Positions 21,501 to 35,893 of a stretch of 64,000 nt of DNA are shown piece by piece. The stretch's first letter is position 1, and the number at the start of each line of letters is the position of its first letter. The stretch is from Epiperipatus broadwayi (lineage: Eukaryota > Onychophora > Udeonychophora > Euonychophora > Peripatidae), in contig JAQFVV010000031.1 of assembly GCA_028023455.1 (NCBI GenBank), forward strand, positions 9,290,093-9,354,092, in the 5' to 3' direction. Below the pieces are notes generated by a model that was given only the letters and a program-made list of their open reading frames with translations, did not search any database and had not been told where the DNA came from. The translations under genes were made by a program, and so were the position numbers.

Positions 21501-24205
21501 TATATAAACATTTCTATTCCCCTCAATTACAATTACAGAGATTTAAAATTAAAGATTCCCTTTTCATATGTTGTTGTTATATTTAACTTCATTTCTTATA
21601 TAACAAATCATGTGTATTTATTAAATAATCAGTTCCGTTTTTATGGATTTCATTCACACTTTATAGATTATACTTCAAGAAAAAAAACATTTAAAAGGTG
21701 CATTGTTTTTTTTTTTAAATAAAATAATCTTATTGTAATATGAAATATTACATATTTATCTGTTTTTATGTTTTATGATATTTCTCATTTGATATTTCTT
21801 TTTATTTACACTAGGAAAATAATACAATAATTATGAAATCATTATTTTGTTTTCAGATATCAAACTCAATTTTCCTATGGCTGTATTGTCAAACTCTATA
21901 ACTAAATATAAAAAATAAAACTTTTATAATAGATACTCTCAACTATGACAACTTATCTCCTCCTGAACTAATTTACAACTTATGATATTAAGTTAAATGT
22001 TGATAGAACACTCTTTGGTCCATTTTGCAATAAGAAATCCTTATCTTCATTTTATCTAAACAACTCAGATATTAACTTCCTATTTCTAATCTATACCTCT
22101 TTCATATATTTCTTATAAATAATAACTTACAAAGAATTACAACTATGATTAGTTATAAGTCCTCTATAATTATATTAAATTATTTATAGTTAAACGTGAT
22201 ATCAAAATTTAAATATCACAATTTATCATTTCACTATTATATTCGAACACAAACATATTCCATCTTTTTATAATACACATATGTAACTACTTTTGTATGT
22301 ATATTTCACTAGCTCATTGTTTATATTCATTTATTTTAATTATTTAACAATATTTAATAAAACAAAAAATTTAAACAATTAATTACATAAATATTTAATA
22401 AAACAAAAAATTTAAACAATTAATTACATAAATAAATAAAATTATCAATTTTTCTACATTTACTTCCCCCTATATTGATAATGATTATTTCAAAGTATAA
22501 AATTAAACTATAAATAAATATTGTGTTACACGTTTTTTTAAAATATATATATATATAAGTTCATCTTTAAAAAGCTTTAAATTATCATTCCAAATGTTTC
22601 AGACTAGTTAAGCATCAACCTTCCTCTTTCTGTTCTTATTCTCATCATAATATCACAAAACTACAAAATTCCAAATGCCAACAGGTTATTTACCATTTTT
22701 GGGTTCCTTTTTTTTTTAAATGATCAAAGATTATTCTTCTCATCTTTATTATACTTCAGTCTTTGCATTATTCCTAGCATTATTCCTTCCCTATTTCTTA
22801 TCAATGTTATTATTTAGGATAGAGAATTTTACACATTCTCTCTTAATGTAGACTGACTATCTCTTTATTATACATTTTATATTTTCAAATAGAATATTTA
22901 TTCCACTAATTTATTCAACTCTTTCTCATCCAATACACACTTATTCATTGTTCTTTGTACTCAATAGTTATTTGATTTTTTACACTCACCTTTTTTTTTT
23001 TCATTTTTCAATTTCGATAAATGATTTTTTCATTTTCCCAGCAAATCACTATGACTTTTTACAAGTACAAATATAATTTTCATTTAAAATTTTTCTTTTA
23101 CATTTTGCTTTGTAATATATCTATACATCCTTCTAACTTTTAATCCTTCATTTACCATATATATAATTCATCATTAAATTTTATTACACATGAAAGAAGT
23201 TATACTAAAATTAATAACGATCTGTTCATATCTTTTAGAATATTGAAATTTTTATTCAAATATGTTTTTATATGTTCTTCTCTATACTAAGTACACTTTT
23301 CCATAGTCAAATATTTCCACTATTATTGATTACTAATTTAGATTTAATTATCTTTAAAATTTTTACTTAACTCTTTCAGGAATAATTTTCTTTTTATTCA
23401 TCCATCCATTCCAATTTAATCTTTTACAAATTTTATGATAGCCACAATGTATCAGTATTTTAACTTGCATAAACACTAAATCATATATTAATATAATACT
23501 CACTGTTGTTTACTTAACTTCATGTATTACTTTACAACACTTTGGCATAAATGTACAACTTTTTCCTCTCATTCTTCTAATATTTTTCTCAATATAATTA
23601 TTCCAAGATAGTCTCTGAAAATTATTAAATTGTTGAGTTCACCAGTAGAGAATTAATTTTTTTTACCCCTTCATTTTAACAAAACTTTATCATATATAGC
23701 TTTAAATTCTCAAGTAGATCATAATCAATTACTTTTTTTAAAATAATAATAAGATTTAAAAGAATTTAAATAAACTTTTGGAGACATGGTTACTTTTCTT
23801 TCTGATCTGTAATCTTTTTTCTTTTTCCCATTTTTCCCTCAATTTTTTTTACTTAAAAATATTGTCTGCTGGTTGTTAATTTATTCCAAATTGCACTCTC
23901 TGATTGGTTAATTCTTCCACTCACTACTTACATGTAGTTTAACTATTTTTCAAATAATATTATCTGTTTAAAATATTTCCTAATAAAAAATAGCTTTCAT
24001 AAACTGAATCAAAAATCCAATTTACTTTAAATCCACTGTGATCATTTTGATTTTATTTTTATACAGACTAGATCTGAGATTAATTTTACAAACTTTTTAT
24101 CATAAAATTCATAACATAAATTGTAATTCTTTATTTTTTAAAATAAATTAAGATTTCACCTGAAATAGCCATTACTTTATATTAGATGTGCACAGACATG
24201 ATTAT
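21501..24205. other. long AT-rich noncoding stretch
   Basis: About 2.7 kb of low-complexity AT-rich sequence without credible ORFs. The only clear structure is the short tandem duplication near 22.35-22.43 kb. Confidence 0.5.
22349..22432. repeat. tandem duplication of about 42 bp
   Basis: Two essentially identical copies of ATATTTAATAAAACAAAAAA then TTTAAACAATTAATTACATA, head to tail. Confidence 0.9.
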
Positions 24206-26552
24206 CTACCTATTGTACTGGGAACACCTCTGCCCTAGTAACCTTTAGTGTAGATATCATGCATGAAGTGATTGTACTACCTCAGGTGAGGTCTAATAAT
24301 AATTTCAATAGAAATATAAACTCTGTAAGTCAATTTATATGAATACATTATTAATTAGGCAATATATTGAAATATGGTTGATTATTCCATTTCCATGCCA
24401 ATGAATGTCAAAAAGGTTAATCACTGTAGACTGTGAATAATTCATGTCTTTACATGCTACTCCAAGATAGAGAAAATCACCAACTGGAAGGTTATACAAC
24501 CCCCAGCCCATTACATAACATATACCAACTTTCTAAGGACCAAAAAAGTCATATTCCATTATGCTATGTTGAGCCCTCTTGTCTCAAGTTATATAAAAAG
24601 AAATTTTAAAGCCATTCTCAGAAATATGTTTATTATATTTTTAGGAAATGAAAGAAAATAAATATAACACTCATCAATAAAATAAGTTATAAAATATTTA
24701 TTATACACATCAATTAACATATTTAAGCCCCATTATCCCACCACCAATTGCACAAATAAAAGAAAATAAGATACTATTTAATCCACTTTCCTTAATTCAT
24801 AAAAATGTTTGAATGAATTGGTCTGACTTCTATACCCACACATATATATTAAGCAATATAAAAAGTAATATGAGATCATTAAATATTTGGTCATACATGT
24901 ATCCTTATTTCTGCATTCATTCCACAGTTTAATAGTGTTTTAAAATCATGTATTAATATACATTTAAACACACTAAGAAACAAAGTAAAACCATCATTTT
25001 ATGTGCTTTGTCTTAGCTTAAATTATATGCACTCAACTGGTTTGAACATAAATACAATATGATGTAAGCCACACATACTCATAATTTATGTACATTTTAA
25101 AATAACTGTGGGAGAATGACTAACTTATAGAATCCTGCACTTAGCAGATAAATGACTTAACATACATGCACTACTGAAATATAAATTAGATGTCTGGCAT
25201 AATTAGATTTTAATCATGTTATGCATATATAACAAATATATAAATAGGATTTAAGAAAATATCAAAAGATTAAAACAAATTTTACTCTCCAGTGTCTTGA
25301 GACTTCATCCATACTGGAGTCTTTCAATGTGCTATACACATCTGTTTACTAGAGTGGCAAAGACTTTTTTTTTTCAAACTGTTGGTTTGGTAAACATGAT
25401 CACCAATATCTACTGGACCTGAGTGGCTACATTTCAATGGCTTGGACAGAGCTGGATGGGTGCACTGAAGTGGGCTTTTACCCCATAATCATCTTGCTGG
25501 TTAATGTACAAATGGTCTTTATCTAGAGTTTGTTAATGCTGTGGCAATCAGATGAACACTGCTATTTCTTTTATAGAAATAAATTAAGTAAAGACTTGGC
25601 TCTATGCTCTTTCTAACAGTTTGTATCTTCTTATAAATTGTGGCCTGGATGAGGCAAGTGCAGCATATAACTGTAAGCGATGGCTCTTTTAGCAACCTCA
25701 CTCTCCTCCATACTGGCTGTAAGCTATCACCATGCAGTTATTAGGTCAGTACTCCATAACAGTGGTATTCTGCATAAGTAACCTTTGCATTAATCTGGAG
25801 TCATAAAACATTTGCAGTAACTAAAATATAAGTATGGTCGGCCTGCAACAATCATGCACTATATACTAAAGAGCTTAGATCATTCTGAGAATCTCTTTGG
25901 CTATAAAGAGCTTAGATCAACTTGAGAATCTCTTTGGCTATACCTTGGACGACTAGAGAAAATACATCTGAGAGAACTTGGGAAAATAAAACTGCAAAAA
26001 CCCTTAATATAACTACCACTGTTGTCCTGCAGCTGGTGAAAAGTATATATAGCACCTCCATTACATAGTCAATGTGGATACCCCTCCCCCTTAAATCATT
26101 ACTCCCAGCTTTTTATTTTGGTGGATAATTGATCCAAAAATAGTTCACATAGTTTTATTTTAAAGAATGTTATCTTAATTAATTCTATATATTACTTTTA
26201 ATTTAATTTTATCTGGGTGGCTCAGACCACTTTACTGATGAACCGTTTCAAATTTAAATACAAAGAAAAAAATTGTTTTACTACAGATTAAAACTAAACA
26301 TAGCTATAAAACAAATAAACAAGATCTTTCTATCTCTATATTGGCATCCAAATTCTTAGAACTCTTGTTTGTAAAAATAAGAGTACAAAGCAGGGTGACC
26401 ATTAATATATTATATTTGGTAAAACAATGGCCACTTGACTTTTCTTAATGGATTAACATAGGAAAAATTTAAAAAAAAATTATAAATTTATAAATGTAGG
26501 ACATTTACATTTATTAAAATAAAATGAAACAAAAATATTGTATGCATACATA
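24206..26552. repeat. segmental duplication, copy 1 (interrupted)
   Basis: Direct copy of 27822-29219. Shared blocks include CATGAAGTGATTGTA, CAATATATTGAAATATGG, CATAACATATACCAACTTTC, TCTGGAGTCATAAAA and GGCATCCAAATTCTTAGAAC. It is interrupted at 24569-25601 by an insertion. It also carries a 37-bp local tandem duplication at about 25868-25943 (AAAGAGCTTAGATCA...) that copy 2 lacks. Confidence 0.85.
24569..25601. mobile_element. 1.03-kb insertion in segmental-duplication copy 1, type unknown
   Basis: Absent from copy 2 at 28180. Flanked by a 5-bp direct repeat CTATG (24564-24568 and 25602-25606). The ends look weakly inverted (GAGCC near the left end, GGCTC at the right). No coding capacity. 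A non-autonomous DNA transposon is plausible; deletion from copy 2 is the alternative. Confidence 0.5.
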
Positions 26553-27821
26553 ATATAATATTATGTGTCAATTTACAATTTGGGAGTTAATATTCTTGAG
26601 TATGTGTGGGTAAGAAATATATACACAGACAACTTAATCCATTTTATACTGTTTACATCATAGCTATGTAAATTAATAATTGTAAATATCTATGACTGAG
26701 ATGTAGTTTCAACTACAGCCACATTGTGATCTCTCATAGATAGAGTGACCAGCACAATACTCCACTCTCCCATGAGATGTTTAAAAGGGATTAACCATTT
26801 AATGTCTACACTAACTATTTACACTTAGAGGAAAATGAAAATATCTACATGTTGAAATTTTAGTTTACATTCTATCTATTATAGCACAGCAGACATAGTG
26901 TCCAATCAACAGAGATGCAAACTCTCATCCCCAAGCATCAATATAACAGGCCAAAAGCACATAGTCCTTCCAACCCCCATGTTTGAAACAACAAGAAACC
27001 CAGTATATTGACCTAATGATCCCTACTTCATCCAGAATTCTATGACAGTACAAAGTATGTAAAGTACAAAAATATCTAATGTATGCATCCATGCTCATTC
27101 TTTTCAAGACTTACAGGATCTTTTGCATCACCAGATAAAGAGAAAAAAGACTCTCCATTTTCAAAGAGCCTCACAAATATAAAACCTTAGTAAAATGTGC
27201 CCATGACCATTCCTTTTGAAGCTTACATGGTCTTTTGCCTTACAAGGCAGTGATCTGAGAGAAAAAAATTTTGTATTCTCTGCAAATGCAGTACTTCCTG
27301 CCATTTCTTGGTGGAGCATACAATGTCATTTAGCCACAAGAATTTCAGACTACATAAAGATTTCCAGCCAACCATCTGAACCCTCATCATCTCCAATCTT
27401 AGAGTACAGGAAACACTGGTACAGACTGACCTATACACATAACAATGGGAAACTATCAGTCCACATATATGACTCTCAAACATGACCGACCAGCTACATT
27501 TTAAAAAAAAATCTAACGAGAAACTTTCACTCTAATGCTATTATTAATAATTATTTTCCAAGATTGTCCCTTTTTAATTAATAAATATGATTTAATATTT
27601 CTGTACTGAAGTCCTTTGCACATTCTTATGCTTATGTGCTACTTATATACATGCACAGTATCTTTCTTCTTTTCCTAGTAATTTATTTATTTCTAACATA
27701 CGATAAACTTATTTTTCATCCGATCGATTTTTTTTTAATTAATTACATTTAGCAGCAATGTTTTTTTTCAATGCTAGCCATGTTGGATAAGACCCTACAC
27801 ATCTGGCACCAAAATTCCTTC
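26553..27821. other. unrecognised sequence between duplication copies
   Basis: Two loosely similar stretches (about 27090-27165 and 27205-27270, each with CAT(G)C/ACCATTC, TTTGAAG/CTTACA, GGTCTTTTGC) suggest a diverged tandem repeat. An 89-codon plus-strand frame at 27216-27485 has no recognisable domain. Confidence 0.4.
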
Positions 27822-29219
27822 TGTATTAGACACACCTCTATGCTGTAGTAACTTTTAAGTGTACATATCAAGCATGAAGTGATTGTATGACCTTAGGGTG
27901 AGATCTGAATACTAAATTTAATAGACATATGAACTCTATAAGCCAATTATATAAATACATTATTAATTACGCAATATATTGAAATATGGTTGATTATTCC
28001 ATTCCCATGCCAATGGATATCAAAAGGTTAATCACTGTATATCTTTAAAAGACCATGAATAATTCATCCTTAATGCCACTCCCAGACAAAAAATCCCCAA
28101 CTGGAAGAATATACAACCCCCAACCCAATACATAACATATACCAACTTTCTAAGGCCTGATTAACTCATATCTCATTATGCTATGCTCTTTCTTAACAGT
28201 TCATATTTTCTAGATTGTGGCCTGTATATGAGGTCAGCGAAGCATATAACTGGAAGCAACAGAAGCTCATTAGCACTGCAAGATTTCAGCAACCTCAATC
28301 TCCTCCATACTGACTGTAGCTATCACCATTTAATTATTAGATCAGTAATCTATAGCAGTGATATTTCGTGTAAGTAACCTCTGCATAAATCTGGAGTCAT
28401 AAAATATTTGCATGACTAAAATATGAGATTAGTCAGCCTGCAACGATCATGCAATATATACTAAAGAGCTTAGACCACTCTGAGAATGTCTCTAACTATA
28501 CCTTGGAAGACTGGAGAAAATAAAGCTAAGAGAACTTGGTAAAATATGACTGCAATAACTCTTAATATAACTAGCACTTTGTCCTGCACCTGGTGAACAG
28601 TATATATAACACCTCCATTACATAATCAATTTGGTTACTCTCCCTCAAATCATTGGCCCCAGCTTTTATCTTGGTAGCTAATTGATCCAAAAATAATTTA
28701 CATTGTTTTCTTTTAAAGAATGTCATCCTCAATTATTTCTATATATTACTTTTAATTTATTTTTATCTGGGTGACTCAGACCACGATACCAATAAACATC
28801 AGTTTCAAATTTAAATACAAAGAAAAAAAAATTATTTTACTACGGATTAAAATTAAATATAGCTATATAACAAATAAACAAGATCTTTCTATATCTACAT
28901 TGGCATCCAAATTCTTAGAACTCTTTTGTTTGTAAATATAAGAATACAAAATAGAGTGGCTATTAATACATTAGTGTAATTTTATATTTGGTAAAACAAT
29001 GACCACCTGACTTTTCTTAATGCATTAACATAGAAAATCTTATGACTTAAAAATAAAGTATAGATGCATTAGAACATTTACAACTACTTTTTAATTACTT
29101 TATATATTTTTATTTCCTTTATAACATGTTCCAACACGTAAAATAAAATTATAAATGTAGGACATTTACATTTATTAAAATAAGAAAGCAAAATGAAACA
29201 AAAATATTGTATGCATATA
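27822..29219. repeat. segmental duplication, copy 2 (uninterrupted)
   Basis: Direct partner of 24206-26552, continuous through the position where copy 1 has the 1.03-kb insertion. It contains about 120 bp near 29035-29150 not matched in copy 1. Confidence 0.85.
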
Positions 29220-29484
29220 TTGTAAAGGGGTGGGGTGGGATAGGAAGTGGAAGGAATGAACCTGGGATGATGGAATCATCATCAACCTCAAGTCAATTTA
29301 AAGTGAAATATTTTCCAAAAGTATAATAAAGTTAAAATATATTTAAAGGGAGCATGAGATCAAGAGAATCCCCAAGAGATCAGAAAAGCAACTAAAGGCA
29401 TAACTAAACACAACCAGCATTATAAAGTAAAAGTAATTATAAGTACTACTTAAAACACCATTCATTATCATGAATGATCCACAA

Positions 29485-29630
29485 TAAAATATAATAAAAT
29501 CAACAGTCCATCTTGTGGCTGGATTTGAACAATAAAAAATATAAATCAACAGTCAATTCTGTTACTGGATTGAAAATGGGTCTTCTGTAGATCAGGCTAA
29601 CTATTGAGTCTCTACCATCTTGGGCAGTTA
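29485..29630 (-). mobile_element. possible tRNA-derived SINE head
   Basis: On the minus strand GCCCAAGATGGTAGAGACTC (A-box-like, about 29608-29626) is followed about 35 bp later by CCCATTTTCAATCCAGT (B-box-like). The 3' side then has a short direct repeat (GATTGACTGTTGATTT / GGACTGTTGATTTT). Weak, because the B box is degenerate. Confidence 0.35.
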
Positions 29631-32600
29631 TTTAAACATAACTTAGATACACCACTTAAGTACTCATCCATCAGAATATATAAGAATCAAACAATAATTC
29701 TGGGACATTAAAACATGCTGATCATCATCGATGTTCAGGCCACTTATACTGGCCAACTATAAACAACTTTTAATAAGATTAAACTAAAATAAAATGTAGT
29801 GCATGGACTTTAAAGAGGATTCTCCTTTGCACCAACCAGGATGATATTTGATCACATCTCCGAATGCCCAAAGCACCAAATACACATCCCAATTTATATA
29901 TTTATCCTGTACTCGAATCTAGCTGAGAGAACATAAGTTCTTTTACTGTTATGTGACCAAGAAATGATGACTAATACAATTTTAACAATTAAATACAAGT
30001 TTATTAATAATAAAAATAATATAAAAATAATGAAATTAAGGTCTTATAGGATAAGGCTTCTGATTTTGAAAAGTATACAAAAATATATACACAACTAAAG
30101 TTTTTACATTGATTTACAATATTTTGTAATAAATTTATATATATATATATACATGCGTTTTATGATATACAAGGAATACATTTCAATTAACACAAATAAT
30201 TACAATAAAAAATGATTAAATTTTACATATGTGTTATGGATTATTGTTGATTGATTTCTATATTTTAAAAATGTGTTTTTCTATCAGGTTACTCTTAATC
30301 AATTACTAGTTTTCTTTTTTTTCTTTAAAAAAGCAGTATAGTCAATTTTACGACAGGTCACTTTTTCATTTTTAATTAATTATCAACATTTTTAAACCAA
30401 TATAAAAGATTTGGTTTTTCGATTTTAATTCAAACAAAATTATGCTTGCATTTAAATTATATATTCTTCTTTTAATGAATATAAAATATATTCTTTGCAA
30501 AATATATATAGCAAATTGCCTCTCTTTTAGACATTTGACTCAAGTAATTTTACTTTAAGTTACCAAGTTAAAATGTCTTTAATAAAGAATATTAAAAAAA
30601 TACAATTCACTGTATATATGTTTAACTGTGCTTCTCTGTATATAGATACAGCAGCATAATATAACTATTTCTTTATTCAGCTGGTGTTTCTCTTGATCAA
30701 GCTTTTTTTGGTCAATCCAGGCAAATGTCATCATCAGGTAAAATTATATAATTCAGGTATTGTTGGCTTTCTCCCTTCTGCAGTTGATTCCACTTAGACT
30801 TAAGATTTGGTAAGCTGCAGGTTAGCAAGGTGTTTTTCAGAACACTTTTCAGGCTATGAATTTCAACACAATGAAATGAGGCACTTTTCTTTATGTGAAT
30901 TCAAACTCCATTATTGAACTGATGGGCAGCTACTTCCAGCATACTTATATCCTCATGGCAATTTTCTGTATAATTCTACTAGCCATCTCTGCAGCTAGAT
31001 TTACTGTTGCCATATTCTGCTACAGTTACAGACTCTTCACAAAATATTTTAGCCAACTTTACAGCTAGCTCTCTTCTACTAACTGCTTTTCAAAAATATA
31101 TTAAAGCCAAACTTTGCAGTTTGCCTAGTTACCCACTGCTTAAAATATTAAAACCAGACTCTTCTGGCCAACTCTTACAAAACTGCAAAAAAGACTAACT
31201 GATATTTTTATCAGCCTTTTTATAATCTTGGTTGGGTTGTGTGATAAGAGCATAGTGGCTGTTTTCAATCTGTCTAATCCTTTTAAAAACAAGATTGAAA
31301 GTTTTTATCAAAGTGTGATTGGAAAAAGTTGATTTCAGTTAACTTTAATCTTTGGAATCTACATACATGCTTTTATTCAGATAATAGAAATTTACAAATT
31401 AATTAAAAGATTTCAAAAATGAACATGTTTACAATTATCAGAAAACATGCTTATTTTTAAATTTTCAAAATCAGAATAAAAATATTAATTTTTATTTATC
31501 AAACCCTTTTAAAATATTTATTTCATAATGAAATTTTATTTTAAACCCAGTGTTATTTAACCTTTTATTTATTATTTTTATTCCCAGTAAATGTAGAAAA
31601 TATCTACAAAAATTTATATGTTTATGAAAATGAATTTTGCTGTGTGTTCTTTACATATGACTACAGTGCTCTTGTCTGTATTATCAATGCAAATGAATTT
31701 CCTGCTTGATAGTAATAATTTTGTTAGTTTGTAAAAGCAGATGTTCATTCTTGCTTCATATGACTCTCTGAACAGATAAATTGTTAGGTATGACTTCACA
31801 AAGGTGGACATACCCCATCTATAACCTAGCACTACTTTTAGTATTTTTTTGTATTATAAATCCTGACTTTTTAAGCATGCAGTGAGAATTTTATAAGTCT
31901 AAGTCCGTAGTTGTAATGTATTAGTGATTGTAATTTAAATAAAACTGTTGTAAAATGTCCACCCTAGAGATTATTAAGACATGGAATCTATAGTCCCTCC
32001 ATTGGATATAATTAGTGCTAATTAAGCTGTTAAGTCATTAATTATTTTTTTTAAAAACATACAACAAGGAATCTGTAAATCTAGATACATAAACTTTCCA
32101 ATTTATTCTTGTTTTATATAAATTATTACTAATAAATTGATTTATATACTCATTACCTCTCACATTTGTGTCTTATTTAGTACAATTAGTTTTTGTACAG
32201 CTTTATGGCTGTCTTGTATTTCTCTGACCTCAGCGAGATATAAAAAACAGCATATATGCTAACATCAAATGTGTTGGTCATGTGAAAATTGTCCTGGGGA
32301 CATAGGCAATAAGGTTTAACTTTGTATTATTTGTGCTAAACAATTCTTTGTTGGCACAAATTAGTAATTAACATTTTTTGGCAAAAATACAAAATGTGGT
32401 AGATAAACTATAACTCATCTCTTTTAAACATCTGTTGATTATTCTAGTCCGATTTTTATTAACTATTTTTCTGATTTTGTGACTCTTCAATGGTCCATTT
32501 AAGGCCAGTTACAAGTCTTCATAGGAAGAATACATTTCATTTTAATATTTAGCATTGAAAAACTTTAATTATTCAAACAAAATATCAAAGATGATTTCTA

Positions 32601-33953
32601 TTTTTTTCAATTATCTTGTAAGCACATTTACACACAGAAAGATAAGTTCCTTCTGTACATACTTATCCCCGACTTATATTTTTTATCTTAAATCCATTAA
32701 TCCTATTTAATTTGCTATCTTTGCTGTAAATTTATCTTTAAAAAAATGATTATTTTAATCACTAAGTGGAAACCTTGAGTGCATTTTAAATGGTGAATCA
32801 ATAAAAAAAAAATCATTGCATAAATTTCTGACATAAAAAAACTTGTACCAATTAAATATTAATCATATAATGTTTTAAATTTTTAAAATATTGCCAGTTT
32901 ATATGATATTTATAAAGTAAAGAATGTGACCAATTGAAGTGTCAATATTGGTACTATCATTCACCAATATTATACTACACAGCTTGTCACTTGAATTTTG
33001 CACTAAATTAAACAAAACAGATAGAAAGTAAATATAAAGAAAATGGATTATACATTTACAGTGAGAGGTAATAGTTCCATTCTTGAAATCAGAAAAAAAA
33101 TCTGAAAAGGTCCTAATCCATGGATCTCAAATTAATGCCAGTTTATTTGTATGGGATTTGTAAAAATATTGGTTAGAATTTTAGTAAAGTAAAAGTCATT
33201 GTAAATCTCCAGTGAATTGTTATAAAGCCCATATGTATTTTAGAATGTATCATATTTAAGCATTCAATTTATTGATATGTTAGAACCAATGTATGAATTC
33301 TATATTTTAAAGTGATTTTATTATAGCTATTTTGAAATCCTCTACATTTGACCTATAATTGCTTTATTTAATTAATATTCAAGAGTTGTTTAAAATGAGG
33401 TTCAGCTTTTCTCCCTGATTGTTTCTAATGATTTCAGAATGATTATGGTTGTGCTGAAAGCATCATAATATATAAAATTCATGCTCTGTGTGTAACATAT
33501 CAATAAGCTGAATGTTTATATACTATTCAAACTAAAGTGCATATGAGTTTATTTATTGATAAATTTGTATTAGTTTATATATATAGCTACCTGGAAATTT
33601 ATAATAATTTCCACTTCCATCTAAATTTGAGCTATTTTTTGCTCTAAAAATTAAATTATAACGATTATTTTTTTAATTTACAATATTTTAATAAAAACCA
33701 CATTTTTAATTTCTTGATCCTTCAGTATCTTCTTTCACTGTCAATATTTCTGACTATTGAATATTTTATAATAAATTAAATTATTTCATAATATGATCAA
33801 AATATTTATGTTTTTTGTTAAGTGGATATATGTTTTTCTATGTAGAAATCATGATGTGCTCATTTTTAGGCTGTCTGTAGAATTTTTATAAATCACCACA
33901 AAAGCAATTAAAATTTATCTTTTTTTTCTTGTACAAATAGTTCAAAGATTAAA
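29631..33953. other. long AT-rich noncoding stretch
   Basis: Over 4 kb without credible ORFs, splice-flanked exons or internal repeats that I can see. Confidence 0.5.
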
Positions 33954-33955
33954 TA

Positions 33956-34944
33956 CACCTGGGTCTCATTTCACGCGATAGATAGGTTCCTCAGAAAACA
34001 CACGCAAATGAAATCGCACAAAAATAGATGTAACTTACCTTAAAAAAGGGGGGATATGGACTGTGATTTTTCAAAAATTGCGTAAAAGCAAAGCACCAAT
34101 GTAAAATTACTTTAAAATTCACGCAAAAAAAATAAGGAAATAAAATATGACTAATAAAAAATTTCAAATTTGAAAAAAATTGATACAAGACAAACTTTTT
34201 TTAACTATAATATTTAATTTCATTCAAAATAATATATTTTTATGCATAATTTACAGTACAGTAATTGACATTTTTTTATATATGTTTTAATTATTATTGC
34301 TACTTGCTGATAAACAGGTTTGTTTGCAAACTGGTAAAAAATCAAATTCTTCACAAGAGGAAATACAACTAGCGCCAACTTCACTCTCATGTTGTGTTAA
34401 TGGTTTTCTGGTGACAACGTAATTAGTAATTAATCTTTGAGATGATGATTTTATCAATTGTTTATGAAGCTCGCAATATCCAGACATACAACCATTTAGC
34501 TCTCATTGGAATTTAAAAGCATGTTTGTAATTAGTGGCATTAATAAGAAAATAATTAAAAATAAACTTGCAGACACTAAATGATTAATAATTGATTACGT
34601 TCTTTTTTAAAAAGCAAAAACAGAATGTGATTTAAAGTGCAAAATTAACACGCACAATGTTTGAACAAATTTACATTATAATCTTGTAAAATTTAATGTG
34701 TGTATACATAAAATGTAAAAATCATGATTTTAATTTCATTATTGCATAAAATATTTCAATTATAAAGCACTGAAAATATTGAAATTACTAAGATGAAAGT
34801 TGAATTCCAATAATGTGCTATTACTTTCAATATGATGTAAGTGCGTGAAATTTATTATTTAAAGTAATAGTGCATTATCGGAGTTCGACTTCTGAAGAAA
34901 CTTGAATCGCATTAAATAAATATGTGTAAAAAGAGACCCGGGTG
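33956..34944. mobile_element. pogo/Tigger-like non-autonomous mariner element
   Basis: Terminal inverted repeats CACCTGGGTCTC (33956-33967) and its complement GAGACCCGGGTG (34933-34944), one mismatch, are flanked on both sides by TA (33954-33955 and 34945-34946), the mariner-superfamily target duplication. The left subterminal region (TTTCACGCGATAGATAGGTTCC, CGCAAATGAAATCGC) has the look of pogo/Tigger elements. Size 989 bp. A 66-codon minus-strand frame at 34287-34487 does not resemble a transposase. An internal 30-bp hairpin lies near the right end. Confidence 0.6.
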
Positions 34945-35009
34945 TAATTGTGATTTTTGTATTAATATAAGTGTAATAATGCTCAAAGCTAAATGGATGT
35001 GTAACTAAT

Positions 35010-35095
35010 CCCAATATCAACAATAATCTACAATTTCAAACTATTGTTAAAATGTGGTTGCCTTGACAACAGTTTGAAATTGTTGATATTGGAAT
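35010..35095. repeat. inverted repeat, about 35-bp arms
   Basis: CCAATATCAACAA...AATTTCAAACTATTGT on the left pairs with ACAGTTTGAAATTGTTGATATTGG on the right. The left arm has an 8-base insertion. Confidence 0.7.
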
Positions 35096-35199
35096 TGTCT
35101 AAGTGTTGCTGGTTTTTAACATGGTGTAGGTGTTATAAAGATGAGGATGCATTTATTTGCATACTAAACAAAATAAAAAATAATTGACCCTTAATATAA

Positions 35200-35892
35200 A
35201 TTACTAATAAAAGATGTGTATTTTTTTTTTATTTTGTGGCAAAATTTCTTTTTTTTTATTTTGTTTAATTTTTTTTTAAATGTTTAAATCCTGTCCAGGT
35301 GATCAATTCTCCACAATCATATGTTCATTTTGTGGAGAAAGAGTGCAAAAATTTTACTTGAAATCTCCATTTTATTTGGAAAATTTGATCAACCTATTAA
35401 TAAAGTTCAACAGACCACTTACATTTATTTATTGTGTATATTTTATGTTTTCATAAATAATATTTTAGAAATTTTGGTAATTTAGTCATTGTTTAGGCCA
35501 TAATAGCATATCATATCTTTAGTATTGTTATACAGTTTATACTTTTTCGTCTAAATTTTGTATGTATTTTGTGAAAATATTGTACATATTTCATGTCTTT
35601 TTTAATCATATATCAGGGATTCTTTGTAATTTAGTGATTTTTGAGGTCAAATGTTATATGTTTATTACTCTTATTAAATGTATATCTCTCCTATGAAAAG
35701 TCATATATGTTTCTGGTAGAATATGCTCCAAATTGTTTTTTGTTTTAAGTTTTTTTTTTTTTTTGTAAATAGCATTTCAGGGATTTTTTAATTTACCAAT
35801 TTTATGGTGTCTTATTAATTGCTTGAAAAATAACTTTAATATTATTTTTTTTGGATAAATTTTATATGTTTAGTCCTATTAGTAAATGTATT
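35200..35892. other. AT-rich noncoding DNA with weak about 190-bp tandem similarity
   Basis: T-rich sequence. Blocks near 35610-35690 and 35775-35890 (TCAGGGATT, TTATATGTTTA, TATTA(A/G)TAAATGTATTA) look like two very eroded tandem copies. Confidence 0.3.
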
Positions 35893-35893
35893 A

